Shown here one piece after another: positions 1-9,066 of a DNA stretch of 58,979 nt. The first letter of the stretch is position 1, and every line of letters starts with the position of its first letter. The stretch is from Aeromonas rivuli (GTDB lineage: Bacteria > Pseudomonadota > Gammaproteobacteria > Enterobacterales > Aeromonadaceae), in the NCBI RefSeq assembly GCF_000820045.1, contig NZ_CDBJ01000087.1, forward strand, positions 39,181 through 98,159, read 5' to 3'. Position numbers and translations under genes: made by a program. Under the pieces are notes generated by a model. The model was not told the origin of the DNA. It worked only from the letters and a program-made list of their open reading frames with translations, and searched no databases.

Positions 1-117
1 GCGTCCGAAGCGGATCTATCACCATCAGGAACGCTTCGGCCACTGCGTTGCAATACCCACCCCACCAGCGTGGAAGGGTGCGTGACCATTCGACAAGGTC
101 CATTTCGGAGTCTCAAC

Positions 118-139
118 CCCGGCCAAGTGCCGGGTTTTT
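118..139 (+). terminator. Rho-independent terminator
   Basis: The stem is CCCGGC/GCCGGG with loop CAAGT, followed by five T residues. It would end transcription of a gene to the left of the window. Confidence 0.7.
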
Positions 140-174
140 CTTTCTGCCGCACCAGCGATGCACGCTGCGATGAA

Positions 175-242
175 ATTACGTTAACCATATCTTTTTACGG
201 TAATTTTACGCCAACCACCGACCACTTTATGGCGCCTTTACG
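175..242 (+). promoter_or_regulatory. Putative KdpE-binding region of the kdp operon
   Basis: Three copies of TTTACG lie at 194-199, 205-210 and 237-242, and a related ATTACG at 175-180. Two intervals are 11 and 32 bases, close to one and three helical turns. The location 62-130 bases upstream of kdpF, the AT-richness and the T-rich repeats fit the kind of site bound by KdpE in E. coli. The assignment to KdpE is inference. Confidence 0.4.
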
Positions 243-303
243 CCCTTGTTCCATATGCTTTCAGGGTCAAATCCGACCTTGGAAATTTTGCTATGGAGTC
301 GCT

Positions 304-381
304 ATGAACTGGCTGTATCTACTGCTTGTCCTCGCCCTCGTCTGTTACTTGGCTCGCGCTCTGACGCGCAGCCATGAGTGA
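304..381 (+). CDS. kdpF: KdpF, small subunit of the K+-transporting ATPase
   Basis: This encodes a 25-residue hydrophobic peptide that is essentially a single membrane helix (MNWLYLLLVLALVCYL) followed by a short basic tail. KdpF of other bacteria is 25-30 residues, stabilises the KdpABC complex in the inner membrane, and is always placed just before kdpA, as here. Its end overlaps the first possible start of kdpA, which suggests translational coupling. It was identified by position and composition, since such a short protein gives little sequence evidence. Confidence 0.75.
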   Translation: MNWLYLLLVLALVCYLARALTRSHE

Positions 382-391
382 GGAAACCATC

Positions 392-2071
392 ATGTGGCAA
401 GCCTATCTCTACCCGGCCGCCTTCGTGCTGCTGGTACTGCTCCCCGCCCCCTGGCTGGGTGCTTATATTCACCGGGTCTTCGAGGGACGGGTCAGCTGGT
501 TGGCCCCCCTCGAGCGCCTCACCCTGGGTTGCTGTGGCACCGATGGCCGGGAGCAGGACTGGAAGTCCTATGGCCTGAGTCTGATCGCCTTCAACGGCGC
601 AGGTGCTGGTCTGCTGTTCCTGATCCTGATGGCCCAGGGACTGCTGCCCCTCAACCCACAAGAGCTGCCAGGGTTGAGCTGGTCCCTGGCCCTCAATACC
701 GCGGTCAGCTTCATGACCAACACCAACTGGCAAGCCTATTCCGGTGAAGCCAGCCTCTCCTATTTCAGCCAGATGGTCGGGCTCACGACCCAGAACTTCG
801 TCTCGGCCGGTACCGGGGCCACTGTGGCCATCGCCCTGTTCCGTGGCTTGTCCCGCCAACAGACCCATCATCTGGGCAACTTCTGGCGCGATCTGGTGCG
901 CTTCTGCCTCTATGTCTTGCTGCCCATGGCGCTGATCATGGCCCTGCTGCTGGTCTGGCAAGGGGTTCCCCAGAGTCTGTCTGCCTACCTGCCATTCCAT
1001 GGTGTGGAAGGACAGGAGCAGCTAATGCCGCTGGGTCCTGCCGCCTCGCAGATTGCCATCAAGCAGCTCGGTTCCAACGGGGGTGGCTTCTTCGGGGTCA
1101 ACTCGGCTCATCCGTTCGAGAACCCGACCGCCCTCGCCAACTGGCTGGAGATGGTCACCCTGCTGACCCTGCCCGCCGCCATGGTCTGCACTCTGGGCCG
1201 CTACGTGAAGGATGCGGGCCACAGCCGCGCCATCCTGGCGGCCATGACCCTGCTGCTGGTACTGGGGCTCAGCCTCGCCATCAGCCAGGAGCTCAAGGCA
1301 GATCCCAATCTGGCGCAACTGAGCAGTCAGGCGGGTAACTGGGAGGGCAAGGAGAGCCGCTTCGGCCCTGTGCTGTCCAGCATCTGGGAAGTGGCGACCA
1401 CTGCCGCCTCCAACGGTTCGGTCAATGCCATGCACGACAGCTTCACCCCCCTGGGTGGCATGGTCGGCATGATCAACATGTTGCTGGGCGAGGTGGTGTT
1501 TGGCGGCGTCGGTGCCGGTATCTACGGCATGATGCTGTTCGTGTTGCTGACCGTCTTCCTGTGCGGGCTCATGGTGGGGCGCACCCCCAGCTACCTCGGC
1601 AAGCGACTCGGCATCACTGAGATGAAGTGGGTCGTTGCCAGCATGCTGGTCATGCCGGTCGGGGTATTGGTGATCGGTGGCCTCACCCTGCTGATGCCCG
1701 GCTCGCAAGCCATCATCGGTCACGATGGCCCCCACGGCCTGTCTCGGCTGCTCTATGCCTACGCCTCGGCGGCGGGCAACAACGGCTCCGCCTTCGCCGG
1801 TTTCGGCGCCGCCGACAGCTGGCAATGTGTCGCCATCGCCCTGGCCATGCTGCTTGGTCGCTTTGGCTACATCATCCCGGTACTCGCCATCGCCGGCCAA
1901 CTCGCCAAGGCACCCACCCAGGAGCGGGGCGACGGGGACTTCCCGGTACGCGGCCCGCTGTTTATTACCTTGCTTATCATCACTGTCCTGCTGATGGGCG
2001 GCCTCTCCTTCCTGCCCGTGCTGGCACTGGGACCCGTCGCCGAACATCTGCTGCTAGGAGTTCAACCATGA
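392..2071 (+). CDS. kdpA: KdpA, K+-binding and channel subunit of the Kdp ATPase
   Basis: KdpA is the potassium-selective, channel-like subunit of the high-affinity KdpFABC pump in the inner membrane. The 559-residue protein is close to the family length and has many membrane helices. The four selectivity-filter-type segments are visible: [11 protein letters not shown], the GTGATV region, [10 protein letters not shown] and [23 protein letters not shown] is also conserved. The ATG at 392 is preferred because GAGG sits about 7 bases upstream. An ATG at 374, in frame and inside kdpF, would add six residues. The stop overlaps the kdpB start (ATGA). Confidence 0.97.
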   Translation: MWQAYLYPAAFVLLVLLPAPWLGAYIHRVFEGRVSWLAPLERLTLGCCGTDGREQDWKSYGLSLIAFNGAGAGLLFLILMAQGLLPLNPQELPGLSWSLALNTAVSFMTNTNWQAYSGEASLSYFSQMVGLTTQNFVSAGTGATVAIALFRGLSRQQTHHLGNFWRDLVRFCLYVLLPMALIMALLLVWQGVPQSLSAYLPFHGVEGQEQLMPLGPAASQIAIKQLGSNGGGFFGVNSAHPFENPTALANWLEMVTLLTLPAAMVCTLGRYVKDAGHSRAILAAMTLLLVLGLSLAISQELKADPNLAQLSSQAGNWEGKESRFGPVLSSIWEVATTAASNGSVNAMHDSFTPLGGMVGMINMLLGEVVFGGVGAGIYGMMLFVLLTVFLCGLMVGRTPSYLGKRLGITEMKWVVASMLVMPVGVLVIGGLTLLMPGSQAIIGHDGPHGLSRLLYAYASAAGNNGSAFAGFGAADSWQCVAIALAMLLGRFGYIIPVLAIAGQLAKAPTQERGDGDFPVRGPLFITLLIITVLLMGGLSFLPVLALGPVAEHLLLGVQP

Positions 2072-4122
2072 GCCTATCCAATGCCAATTCGCTGACCGGG
2101 GACGCCACCAGCGGCAAGAGTCACTCCTTGCTGGCCCAGGCCGCCATCACGGCGCTGCGGCGCTTCCACCCCAAGGCGCTGCTGGCCAGCCCCATCCTCT
2201 TTACGCTCTGGCTGGCGGCGCTGATGGCTACCATAGAGTCCCTGCTTGGCCAGCCCCTCTCCGGGGTAACGGCCAGCCTGGCCTGGCAGCTCACGGCCTG
2301 GTTGTGGCTGACCCTCTGGTTTGCCAACTTCGCCGAGGCGCTGGCCGAGGGAAGAGGCAAAGCCAGGGCCGACAGCCTGAAGGCGGGCATGAGCCAGCTT
2401 CAGGCACGCTGGGTCAGCTCCCCGGAGGACAGTCTCGGCAGCTGGATCCCCGCCAGTCAATTGGTGAAGGGGGACATGGTGCTGGTCTGCAGTGGCGAGA
2501 CCATACCGGCGGATGGTGAGGTCATCGCCGGGATCGCCTCGGTCAACGAGGCCGCCATCACCGGGGAATCTGCCCCTGTCATTCGCGAGTCCGGTACGGA
2601 TCGCAGTGGTGTCACCGGCAACACCCAGGTTGTATCGGACAGGATCTGGGTGCGCGTCACCCAGAATCCGGGCGAGAGCACCCTCGACAGAATGATTGCA
2701 CTGGTCGAAGGAGCAAAACGCCAGAAGACCCCGAATGAGATGGCCCTCGATGCCCTGCTGGTCGGGCTGACCCTGATCTTCTTGCTGGTGGTCGCAACCC
2801 TGCCCTGGTTCCTCGGCTACAACGGCAGCCAGGTGCCCAGACTCTATCTGATCGCGCTCTTTATCACCCTGATCCCGACCACCATCGGCGGCCTGCTCTC
2901 CGCCATCGGTATCGCCGGCATGGACCGGCTGGTAAAGCTCAATGTCATTGCCAAATCGGGTCGGGCGGTCGAAGCGGCCGGGGACGTTCGCACGCTCTTG
3001 CTCGACAAGACGGGGACCATCACCTTCGGTAACCGCATGGCGGACGAGTTCATCCCGGCGCCCGGCATAGAACCCGCCATGCTGGCTCAGGCGGCCATGC
3101 TGGCCTCCCTTGGCGATAACACCCCTGAGGGGAAATCCATCCTGACCCTGGCAGCCAAAAGCCAGACCAGGCCTAGCCTGGACCCGGATGATCGCCTGAT
3201 CCCCTTCAGTGCCGAAACCCGGTTGAGCGGGCTGGATCGGGGTCATCTTCAGTATCGCAAAGGGGCCGTCGATGCCGTCCTCGCCTATCTGGGCATGACC
3301 CCCAAACAGCTGGTCGAGCCAATCCGCCTGGCGGTGGAGAAGATTGCGCGTCAGGGTGGCACCCCGCTGCTGGTCTGCAATCAGGAGAAACTGCTCGGGG
3401 CCGTCACTCTCAAGGACATCATCAAGCCCGGTATCAAGGCGCGCTTCCAGATGTTGCGCCATCTTGGCATCCGCACCGTGATGATCACCGGGGACAACCC
3501 GCTCACCGCCGCCGCCATCGCCGCCGAGGCCGGGGTGGATGACTTCATCGCCGAGGCAACGCCGGAGAAGAAGCTGGCCTATATCCGTCAGGAGCAGGCG
3601 GGTGGACGCTTGGTGGCCATGTGCGGCGATGGCGCCAATGACGCCCCGGCCCTGGCCCAGGCCGATGTGGGTCTGGCCATGAACGAGGGCACCCAGGCCG
3701 CCAAGGAGGCGGGCAACCTGATTGACCTGGACTCCAACCCCACCAAGTTGCTGGACGTGGTGCAGGTCGGCAAGCAGTTGCTGGTGACCCGGGGAGCCCT
3801 GACGACCTTCTCCATCGCCAACGATGTGGCCAAATATTTCGCCATACTACCCGCCCTGTTCATTGCCGCCTACCCGCAGCTCGATGCGTTGAACCTGATG
3901 CAGCTTGGCAGCCCCCAGAGCGCCATCTTGTCGGCCATCATCTTCAACGCCCTGATCATTGTGGCGCTGGTGCCTCTGGCCCTGCGTGGCGTCAGTCTGA
4001 GTGGCAGTGCCGCCAGCCTGCTGCGCCGCAACCTGCTGGTCTATGGCCTCGGCGGGCTGCTGGTTCCCTTTGTCGGCATCAAGCTCATCGATCTCGTCGT
4101 CACCGGCTTTGGCCTGGTGTAG
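2068..4122 (+). CDS. kdpB: KdpB, P-type ATPase catalytic subunit
   Basis: KdpB hydrolyses ATP to drive K+ uptake through KdpA. The 684-residue protein has the P-type ATPase landmarks in order: the actuator TGES motif (AAITGESAP), the phosphorylation motif DKTGTIT, and the hinge motif [16 protein letters not shown]. Membrane helices lie near residues 35-85, 220-290 and in the C-terminal 130 residues. The start codon overlaps the kdpA stop by four bases and is preceded by TAGGAG. A longer frame beginning upstream at 1627 reads through kdpA and was discarded. Confidence 0.97.
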   Translation: MSLSNANSLTGDATSGKSHSLLAQAAITALRRFHPKALLASPILFTLWLAALMATIESLLGQPLSGVTASLAWQLTAWLWLTLWFANFAEALAEGRGKARADSLKAGMSQLQARWVSSPEDSLGSWIPASQLVKGDMVLVCSGETIPADGEVIAGIASVNEAAITGESAPVIRESGTDRSGVTGNTQVVSDRIWVRVTQNPGESTLDRMIALVEGAKRQKTPNEMALDALLVGLTLIFLLVVATLPWFLGYNGSQVPRLYLIALFITLIPTTIGGLLSAIGIAGMDRLVKLNVIAKSGRAVEAAGDVRTLLLDKTGTITFGNRMADEFIPAPGIEPAMLAQAAMLASLGDNTPEGKSILTLAAKSQTRPSLDPDDRLIPFSAETRLSGLDRGHLQYRKGAVDAVLAYLGMTPKQLVEPIRLAVEKIARQGGTPLLVCNQEKLLGAVTLKDIIKPGIKARFQMLRHLGIRTVMITGDNPLTAAAIAAEAGVDDFIAEATPEKKLAYIRQEQAGGRLVAMCGDGANDAPALAQADVGLAMNEGTQAAKEAGNLIDLDSNPTKLLDVVQVGKQLLVTRGALTTFSIANDVAKYFAILPALFIAAYPQLDALNLMQLGSPQSAILSAIIFNALIIVALVPLALRGVSLSGSAASLLRRNLLVYGLGGLLVPFVGIKLIDLVVTGFGLV

Positions 4123-4207
4123 CAAAACCCCATGGGGGCCACTGATGCAGGCCCCCGATTCATCGCGTTCGCCGTCACCGGCCGAACGCCAGGAAGAAGG
4201 ACAAATC

Positions 4208-4732
4208 ATGATAGCCATCAGAACACTGCTCACCCTGACCCTGTTGCTCGGCGTCGCCTACCCGCTGACCGTCACCCTGGTATCCCAGCTCATCTTTCCC
4301 TGGCAGGCCAATGGCAGCCAGATTATCAGCAAGGAGAACAAGCTTGTCGGCAGCGCCCTGCTGGCCCAGTCGTTCAGCAAGGAGGAGTACTTCCACTCCC
4401 GCCCCTCCGCCAGCGCCTATGCCAGCGTGGGGGGGGGCGGCAGCAATCTGGGGATGAGCTCCCCGCTGCGCGCCGAGTTTGCCCATCAGCAAGCCGCCGC
4501 CGGACAGGATAACTCCCCCGCCATGCTGACCCGTTCAGGTTCAGGGCTGGACCCGCAGCTGCCCCTCGATGCCGTGCTGGCTCAGGTGGCCCGCGTCGCC
4601 CAGGCCAGGCAACTGGATCCAGAACAGCTGACGGAGCTGGTCAAGTCCCGGGCACAAGCTGGTATCCTAGGCCCGCAAATCGTCAATATTCTCGAGCTGA
4701 ATCTGGTGCTCGATAAGGAAAAGGATGCGTGA
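4208..4732 (+). CDS. kdpC: KdpC, K+-transporting ATPase chaperone-like subunit
   Basis: The 174-residue protein has one N-terminal membrane helix (TLLTLTLLLGVAYPLTVTLV) and a periplasmic domain with the family segments HSRPSAS, GGGGSNLG and SGSGLDPQLP. KdpC stabilises the KdpB-KdpA complex and raises nucleotide affinity. The ATG at 4208 follows an AGGAAGAAGGA-type ribosome site. Its end overlaps kdpD by eight bases. A run of nine G residues at 4429-4437 encodes part of the glycine stretch and could be slippage-prone. Confidence 0.95.
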   Translation: MIAIRTLLTLTLLLGVAYPLTVTLVSQLIFPWQANGSQIISKENKLVGSALLAQSFSKEEYFHSRPSASAYASVGGGGSNLGMSSPLRAEFAHQQAAAGQDNSPAMLTRSGSGLDPQLPLDAVLAQVARVAQARQLDPEQLTELVKSRAQAGILGPQIVNILELNLVLDKEKDA

Positions 4733-7340
4733 TGAGCAGAGGGCCGATGCCCTGCTGGCCAGCCTGGCAGAGGAGAGCAAAGGCAGGCTGAAGGTCTTTC
4801 TGGGCGCGGCCCCTGGCGTAGGCAAGACCTACGCCATGTTGCAGGCGGCACGGGAACAGGCCAGGGAAGGGACGGACATACTGATAGGTGTGGTGGAGAC
4901 CCATGGCCGCCAGGAGACCCTGGCCCTGCTCGATCAGCTGGCTATCTTGCCACGCAAGACCCATCTGCATCGTCAGCAACGGCTCGATGAGATGGACCTC
5001 GATGGCCTGCTGACCCGCAAACCCGCCATCGCCGTGGTCGATGAACTGGCACACAGCAACGCCCCGGGGAGCCGCCATGAGAAGCGCTGGCAGGATGTGC
5101 AGGAGCTGCTCGATGCCGGTATCGACGTCTATACCACCCTCAATGTGCAGCATCTGGAGAGCCTCAACGATCTGGTATGGCAACTGACGGGGGTCAGGGT
5201 CAGGGAGACGCTACCAGACAGCGTCTTGCTGGAAGCTGACAGCCTGGTGCTGATCGATCTGCCTCCGCGCGAGCTGCTCGATCGCCTGCGCGAGGGCAAG
5301 GTCTATGTGCCCCAGCAGGCCATGGCGGCCCTGCACTCCTTCTTCTCTCTCAACAACCTCACCGCCCTGCGCGAACTTGCGATGCAGACCGCGGCCAGTC
5401 ATGTGGAGGGAGATCTGCAGTTGCAGTGGCAGGCGGCCGGCAAGAGTACCCAGCCCCTGCGTGGCAAGCTGATGGTCTGTCTCGGTGAACAACATGGCCC
5501 GGCCCTGGTGCGACACGGCCATCGCCTCGCCCAGCGCCGCCAGTTGCCCTGGTTGGTGGTGCATGTGGATAGTCGCGGGCAGCGGTCGGCCGAACTGGAG
5601 CAGGCCCTGGCCCTGGCCGCCCAACTGGGTGCCAAGGTGCTGACCCTCTCCAGCCCGGCGGTAGCCGATACCCTGATGGAGACGGCGGCCCAGCAGCAGG
5701 CCTCGCAGCTGCTGCTTGGCAAGCCCCACAAGGCCCCCTGGCGCAGATCCCTGGTGCAGCACCTGTTGCAGCGAGCCAGGGGACTGGAGATTACCCTGGT
5801 CGATACGGGCCCCCATCACGGGGGCCCCGTGCTGCGTGAAGCCCCCCCCGGACAGATCAGTCAGTGCCTGCTGGCGGTTGCCATCATGGCCATCACCTCG
5901 GCCATTGCCTGGGGTCTGTCTCATTGGTTACCCGCCGCCTCCCTGCCACTGCTGTTTGTGCTGGGGGTGCTGGCCACGGCGCTCACCACCAGTCAGCTGC
6001 CCGCCATTCTGGCCGCCATACTGGGCTTTCTCGCCCATAACCTGCTGTTCACCGCCCCCTATTTCTCCCTGACGGTACACAGTCACAGCGACCTGCTGAC
6101 CCTGTTCGTGCTGTTCATCGTCGGCATAGCGGCGGGGCGACTCGCCTCTCGCCAACGTCAGCAACTGATCGGGTTGCGTGAGACACAGCAGCTCGGTACT
6201 GCCCTGCTCTCCCTCAGCCAGGAGCTGGCCAGTGCCAACGGTCCGGAGGAGGTGTTGCGCCAAGGTGCGCAAGCCATCTCCCTGGCCCTGGCCCAACCCG
6301 CCTTCGCCATCGATAACCTCTATCAGGATCGCGCAGGTACCATCCCCTACCTGCCCGGCCAGACCGACAAGGCAGCCATCGACTGGAGCCTCTCCCAGCA
6401 ACAGAGCGCCGGGGCCTACACCGCCACCCTCAACGCCGCCGAGGCTCAGTATCACCCCCTCACCCCCGAACTGGCCCTTGGTATCCGTCTGGCCCAACCC
6501 CTCTCTGCCTCTGCCGAACACCAGTTGCAAGCCCTGCTGACCGATATCCGTGCCGCCCTTGCCCGTATCGAACTGAATGAGCGGCTGGCCCAGAGCCAGT
6601 TGCAGGCGGAAACGGACAGGATGCGAGCCGCCCTGCTCTCCTCCGTCTCCCATGACCTGAAGACACCACTGGCCGCCATCATGGGGGCTGGCAGCACGCT
6701 CCTGGAGTACGGCGACAGAATTGGTCAACAGGACAGGGATGAGCTGCTCCATTCGGTGCAGGAAGAGGCGCAACGTCTGCACAGCTATGTGCAGAACCTG
6801 CTGGATATGACCCGCATTGGCTCCCCGGACTTCCAGCTCAAGCGCGACTGGGTGAGTCTGGCCGATCTGGTGGAGAGTGCCCGTCGCCGACTCGATACGT
6901 CCTGGCGCCAGCATGCCTTGTTGATCCATTTCGATCAGACCCCGCCCCTCCTCTATGTCCACGGCGCCCTGCTCGAGCAAGTGCTGGTCAACATCCTGGA
7001 TAACGCCTCCCGCTACTCCCCGGCTGGTACGCCTATCGAGTTTCGAGTCATGCTGGCCGAGCCCGATCTCATCATGGATATCATCGACATCGGGGTCGGC
7101 ATCGCCGCCGCAGACAGAGACAAGATCTTCAATCTCTTCTACACCCAACCCGTGGGAGACAGTGGCAGTCGTGGCACCGGGCTTGGCCTGGCCATCTCTC
7201 GCGCTATGATAGAGGCCCATGGCGGTCGTATCTGGGCCTTCGCCGGCCCCAATGGCAACGGCACCTGCATGCGTATCTCTCTACCTTTGGCCCTCAATGC
7301 ACCCGATGGGCAGGCTGAGATGGAGATGGCCAGACCATGA
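4725..7340 (+). CDS. kdpD: KdpD, sensor histidine kinase for K+ limitation
   Basis: This membrane sensor kinase phosphorylates KdpE when potassium is limiting. The 871-residue protein has the KdpD N-terminal domain with Walker A GAAPGVGKT near residues 27-35, a universal-stress-like domain around 235-370, four membrane helices around 385-480, a GAF-like segment, a HisKA domain with the phospho-acceptor motif SHDLKTPLAA near residue 645, and a HATPase domain with N, G1 (DIGVGI) and G2 (GTGLGLAI) boxes. The start lies inside the end of kdpC, so translation is probably coupled. Confidence 0.97.
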   Translation: MRDEQRADALLASLAEESKGRLKVFLGAAPGVGKTYAMLQAAREQAREGTDILIGVVETHGRQETLALLDQLAILPRKTHLHRQQRLDEMDLDGLLTRKPAIAVVDELAHSNAPGSRHEKRWQDVQELLDAGIDVYTTLNVQHLESLNDLVWQLTGVRVRETLPDSVLLEADSLVLIDLPPRELLDRLREGKVYVPQQAMAALHSFFSLNNLTALRELAMQTAASHVEGDLQLQWQAAGKSTQPLRGKLMVCLGEQHGPALVRHGHRLAQRRQLPWLVVHVDSRGQRSAELEQALALAAQLGAKVLTLSSPAVADTLMETAAQQQASQLLLGKPHKAPWRRSLVQHLLQRARGLEITLVDTGPHHGGPVLREAPPGQISQCLLAVAIMAITSAIAWGLSHWLPAASLPLLFVLGVLATALTTSQLPAILAAILGFLAHNLLFTAPYFSLTVHSHSDLLTLFVLFIVGIAAGRLASRQRQQLIGLRETQQLGTALLSLSQELASANGPEEVLRQGAQAISLALAQPAFAIDNLYQDRAGTIPYLPGQTDKAAIDWSLSQQQSAGAYTATLNAAEAQYHPLTPELALGIRLAQPLSASAEHQLQALLTDIRAALARIELNERLAQSQLQAETDRMRAALLSSVSHDLKTPLAAIMGAGSTLLEYGDRIGQQDRDELLHSVQEEAQRLHSYVQNLLDMTRIGSPDFQLKRDWVSLADLVESARRRLDTSWRQHALLIHFDQTPPLLYVHGALLEQVLVNILDNASRYSPAGTPIEFRVMLAEPDLIMDIIDIGVGIAAADRDKIFNLFYTQPVGDSGSRGTGLGLAISRAMIEAHGGRIWAFAGPNGNGTCMRISLPLALNAPDGQAEMEMARP

Positions 7341-7385
7341 TGGGACAGCAACAACAGGGAGTAAAAATGAACTTCAGGAGAGCAG

Positions 7386-8069
7386 ATGGCCCATATCTTG
7401 GTCATAGATGACGAGGTCCCGATCCGGCGCTTTTTGCGCATCAGCCTGATCGCCGAAGGCCATCAGGTGAGCGAAGCGGCCAGCGTGCAGGAGGGGTTAG
7501 CCCAGTATCGTCACCTCAATCCTGACCTGGTCATTCTGGATCTGGGTCTGCCAGACGGCGATGGTCTGACGGTGTTGCAGGCCATTCGGGCCCATCACCC
7601 CCACCCTGTCTTGATCCTGTCGGCGCGGGATTCGGAGCAGGAGAAAGTCAGGCTGCTGGATGCGGGCGCCAACGACTACATGAGTAAACCCTTCGGCATT
7701 GGGGAGATGATGGCCCGGATCAGGGTACTGCTCAGGCAGCGGGCGGGTGCCAGCAGTGGCGACTGCCGCCACTTCCCCCAGTGCGATCTAACCCTGGAGA
7801 TAGGCAATCACAGGGTAAGCCTGCGCGGCGAGGAGATCACCCTCTCGCGCAAGGAGTTTGCCCTGTTGCAGACCCTGGTCTGCCACCCGGGAAAACTGGT
7901 CTTGCAGACCCAGCTACTCAATGAGATCTGGGGCCCCAGCCACAAGGAAGATACCCACTACCTGCGAATCGTCATCGCCAGCCTGCGCAAGAAGCTGGGG
8001 GATAACCCCCAGCAACCCAGCCTGATCGAGACGGAGCCCGGGATCGGCTACCGTTTTATCGGCAGCTGA
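7386..8069 (+). CDS. kdpE: KdpE, response regulator of the kdp operon
   Basis: This is an OmpR/PhoB-type response regulator of 227 residues. The receiver domain shows the acidic pair DDE near the N-terminus, the phospho-acceptor aspartate in VILDLGLPDGDG and the conserved lysine in MSKPFG. The C-terminal half is a winged helix ending in ETEPGIGYRFI. It is the partner of KdpD and activates kdpFABC. The ATG follows AGGAG by five bases and 45 bases separate it from kdpD. A parS-like site starts right after the stop. Confidence 0.97.
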   Translation: MAHILVIDDEVPIRRFLRISLIAEGHQVSEAASVQEGLAQYRHLNPDLVILDLGLPDGDGLTVLQAIRAHHPHPVLILSARDSEQEKVRLLDAGANDYMSKPFGIGEMMARIRVLLRQRAGASSGDCRHFPQCDLTLEIGNHRVSLRGEEITLSRKEFALLQTLVCHPGKLVLQTQLLNEIWGPSHKEDTHYLRIVIASLRKKLGDNPQQPSLIETEPGIGYRFIGS

Positions 8070-8085
8070 CGTTTCACGTGGAACG
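8070..8085. promoter_or_regulatory. Degenerate parS site
   Basis: The sequence CGTTTCACGTGGAACG is a near-palindrome that differs from the perfect site TGTTCCACGTGGAACA at three of sixteen positions and keeps the CACGTG core. It begins one base after the kdpE stop codon. It is the weakest of three parS-like sites in the window. Confidence 0.6.
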
Positions 8086-8157
8086 TCGTCCGCGACACAG
8101 TCAAGTAAGCAAACCACAACCCCCAAGCAAAAACCCGAGGTCCTGCACAATCGCAGC

Positions 8158-8567
8158 CACTGCCAGCCCCGGCTGAGCAGCATGGAGTCGGCCAGTTCGA
8201 TGAGCATCGAGCTGGATAACCGAATCTGTCTGCTCTCTCCCAGTCAGGCAGCCTGGATCCCCGCGGGCACTCCCCAGTGCTGATGCGTGGTGTGCTCGCC
8301 TATCGCTCCTTCTCTTACACGCCACAGCCCGATCGGCTCAACCGGCTGGCCGAACGGGCAGGTGCCAGTGACAAAAACACAGGTCGCATTTTCATGCGCG
8401 ATACCGATATGACGTATCAGGCCTGGCGTCAGCAATGGCGCCCTGGCGCTGCTGGCCAAAGCCATGCCCATCAGCCGGGTGGCCACAGCGCGGGAGTTCT
8501 CCAGCGACAGCGCCTTCATCGTTCTCTTCCGCCAGCACAGGGGACCGACTCAGCTGCGGGGAGCGGT
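8158..8567 (+). pseudogene. Remnant of an AraC-family (cupin plus HTH) transcriptional regulator
   Basis: Three reading-frame pieces together resemble an AraC-type regulator. The first, ending at a stop at 8281-8283, reads ELDNRICLLSPSQAAWIPAG, typical of the end of the cupin domain. A frame change leads to MRGVLAYRSFSYTP, after which the middle of the protein appears deleted. The same frame continues with RLAERAGASDKNTGRIF and TYQAWRQQWR, the first helix-turn-helix. An extra C near 8443-8446 shifts the frame to LALLAKAMPISRVA and SSDSAFIVLFRQHRG, the second helix-turn-helix. Intact relatives are about 260 residues and this keeps roughly half. It cannot make a working protein as read. Confidence 0.75.
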
Positions 8568-8783
8568 CGACACGGCCGGGCTGATCTCTGTCACCAGGGT
8601 ATCAAGGGGAAGTTGTCTCAGATTGGCCATGGCATCGGCCACCACAGACCGGGAGGCCCGCTGTTGCTGCTCGTGGATCTCTTGCTGCAAACTCGCCAGA
8701 TCCAGTTCGGGTCTGGCGGCATCATCGGCCATGACAGACAGGCTCAGGGTGCTCAATATCAAGGTAGTGATCAGGCTCTTCAT
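8550..8783 (-). CDS. Small exported protein of unknown function
   Basis: I do not recognise this 77-residue protein. It starts with a clear Sec-type signal peptide (MKSLITTLILSTLSLSVMA, probable cleavage before DDAARP). The mature part of about 58 residues is hydrophilic and probably helical, with a glutamine-rich stretch (QQEIHEQQQRA). A GGAGAAA ribosome site lies about six bases before the ATG, which supports it being real. It is antisense to the last bases of the AraC remnant and divergent from avtA. Small periplasmic proteins of this kind are often lineage-specific. Confidence 0.55.
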   Translation of the reverse strand: MKSLITTLILSTLSLSVMADDAARPELDLASLQQEIHEQQQRASRSVVADAMANLRQLPLDTLVTEISPAVSTAPRS

Positions 8784-9066
8784 ATTCGTTTCTCCGGTGT
8801 GAGTCGCTATGACAGCCTGACTATTCCAATTCTTATGCCATAATCACAACGTATTGATATTTATATATTTTACTTATAAACCTCATGTTTATAGCCAAGC
8901 GGAACTCAATAATTGTACAAATTTAAGCCACATCTTGGCGAATCTCACCACCAGGGAAATAGGCCAACTTGTTCCACGTGGAACAAGGGATTTTTTCATC
9001 GACACCCGCTTTTAAACTGAGCTAAGGTGCTACATCCCCGTAGCCGATTTTTGGAAGCGTTACCGA
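8784..9066. other. AT-rich intergenic region between the small exported gene and avtA
   Basis: This stretch holds the divergent promoters of the small exported gene and avtA and the perfect parS site at 8970-8985. Positions 8820-8920 are notably AT-rich compared with the surroundings. No reading frame with family resemblance was seen. Confidence 0.5.
8970..8985. promoter_or_regulatory. parS site (perfect palindrome)
   Basis: TGTTCCACGTGGAACA is a perfect 16-base palindrome that matches the known bacterial parS consensus recognised by ParB. ParA and ParB are encoded at 37793-39501 in the same window, and oriC lies about 26 kb to the right. The site is upstream of avtA, about 80 bases before its start. 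Confidence 0.9.

Larger units (their letters stand above)
1..303. other. Left-edge intergenic region before kdp
   Basis: No convincing gene is seen in the first 303 bases. The stretch holds a rho-independent terminator at 118-139, which presumably ends a transcript entering from outside the window. From about 170 onward it becomes AT-rich and holds repeats that look like the kdp control region. A longer reading frame that begins at 70 and runs into kdpF is not supported by any family resemblance. Confidence 0.5.

Noticed and set aside
70..303. Upstream extension of the kdpF frame
   Set aside because: It crosses a terminator and the likely promoter region and has no family likeness; the 25-residue KdpF form is the usual size.
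1627..2067. Extension of the kdpB frame upstream into kdpA
   Set aside because: The extension has no P-type ATPase likeness, and the ATG at 2068 with TAGGAG and the ATGA overlap is the natural start.
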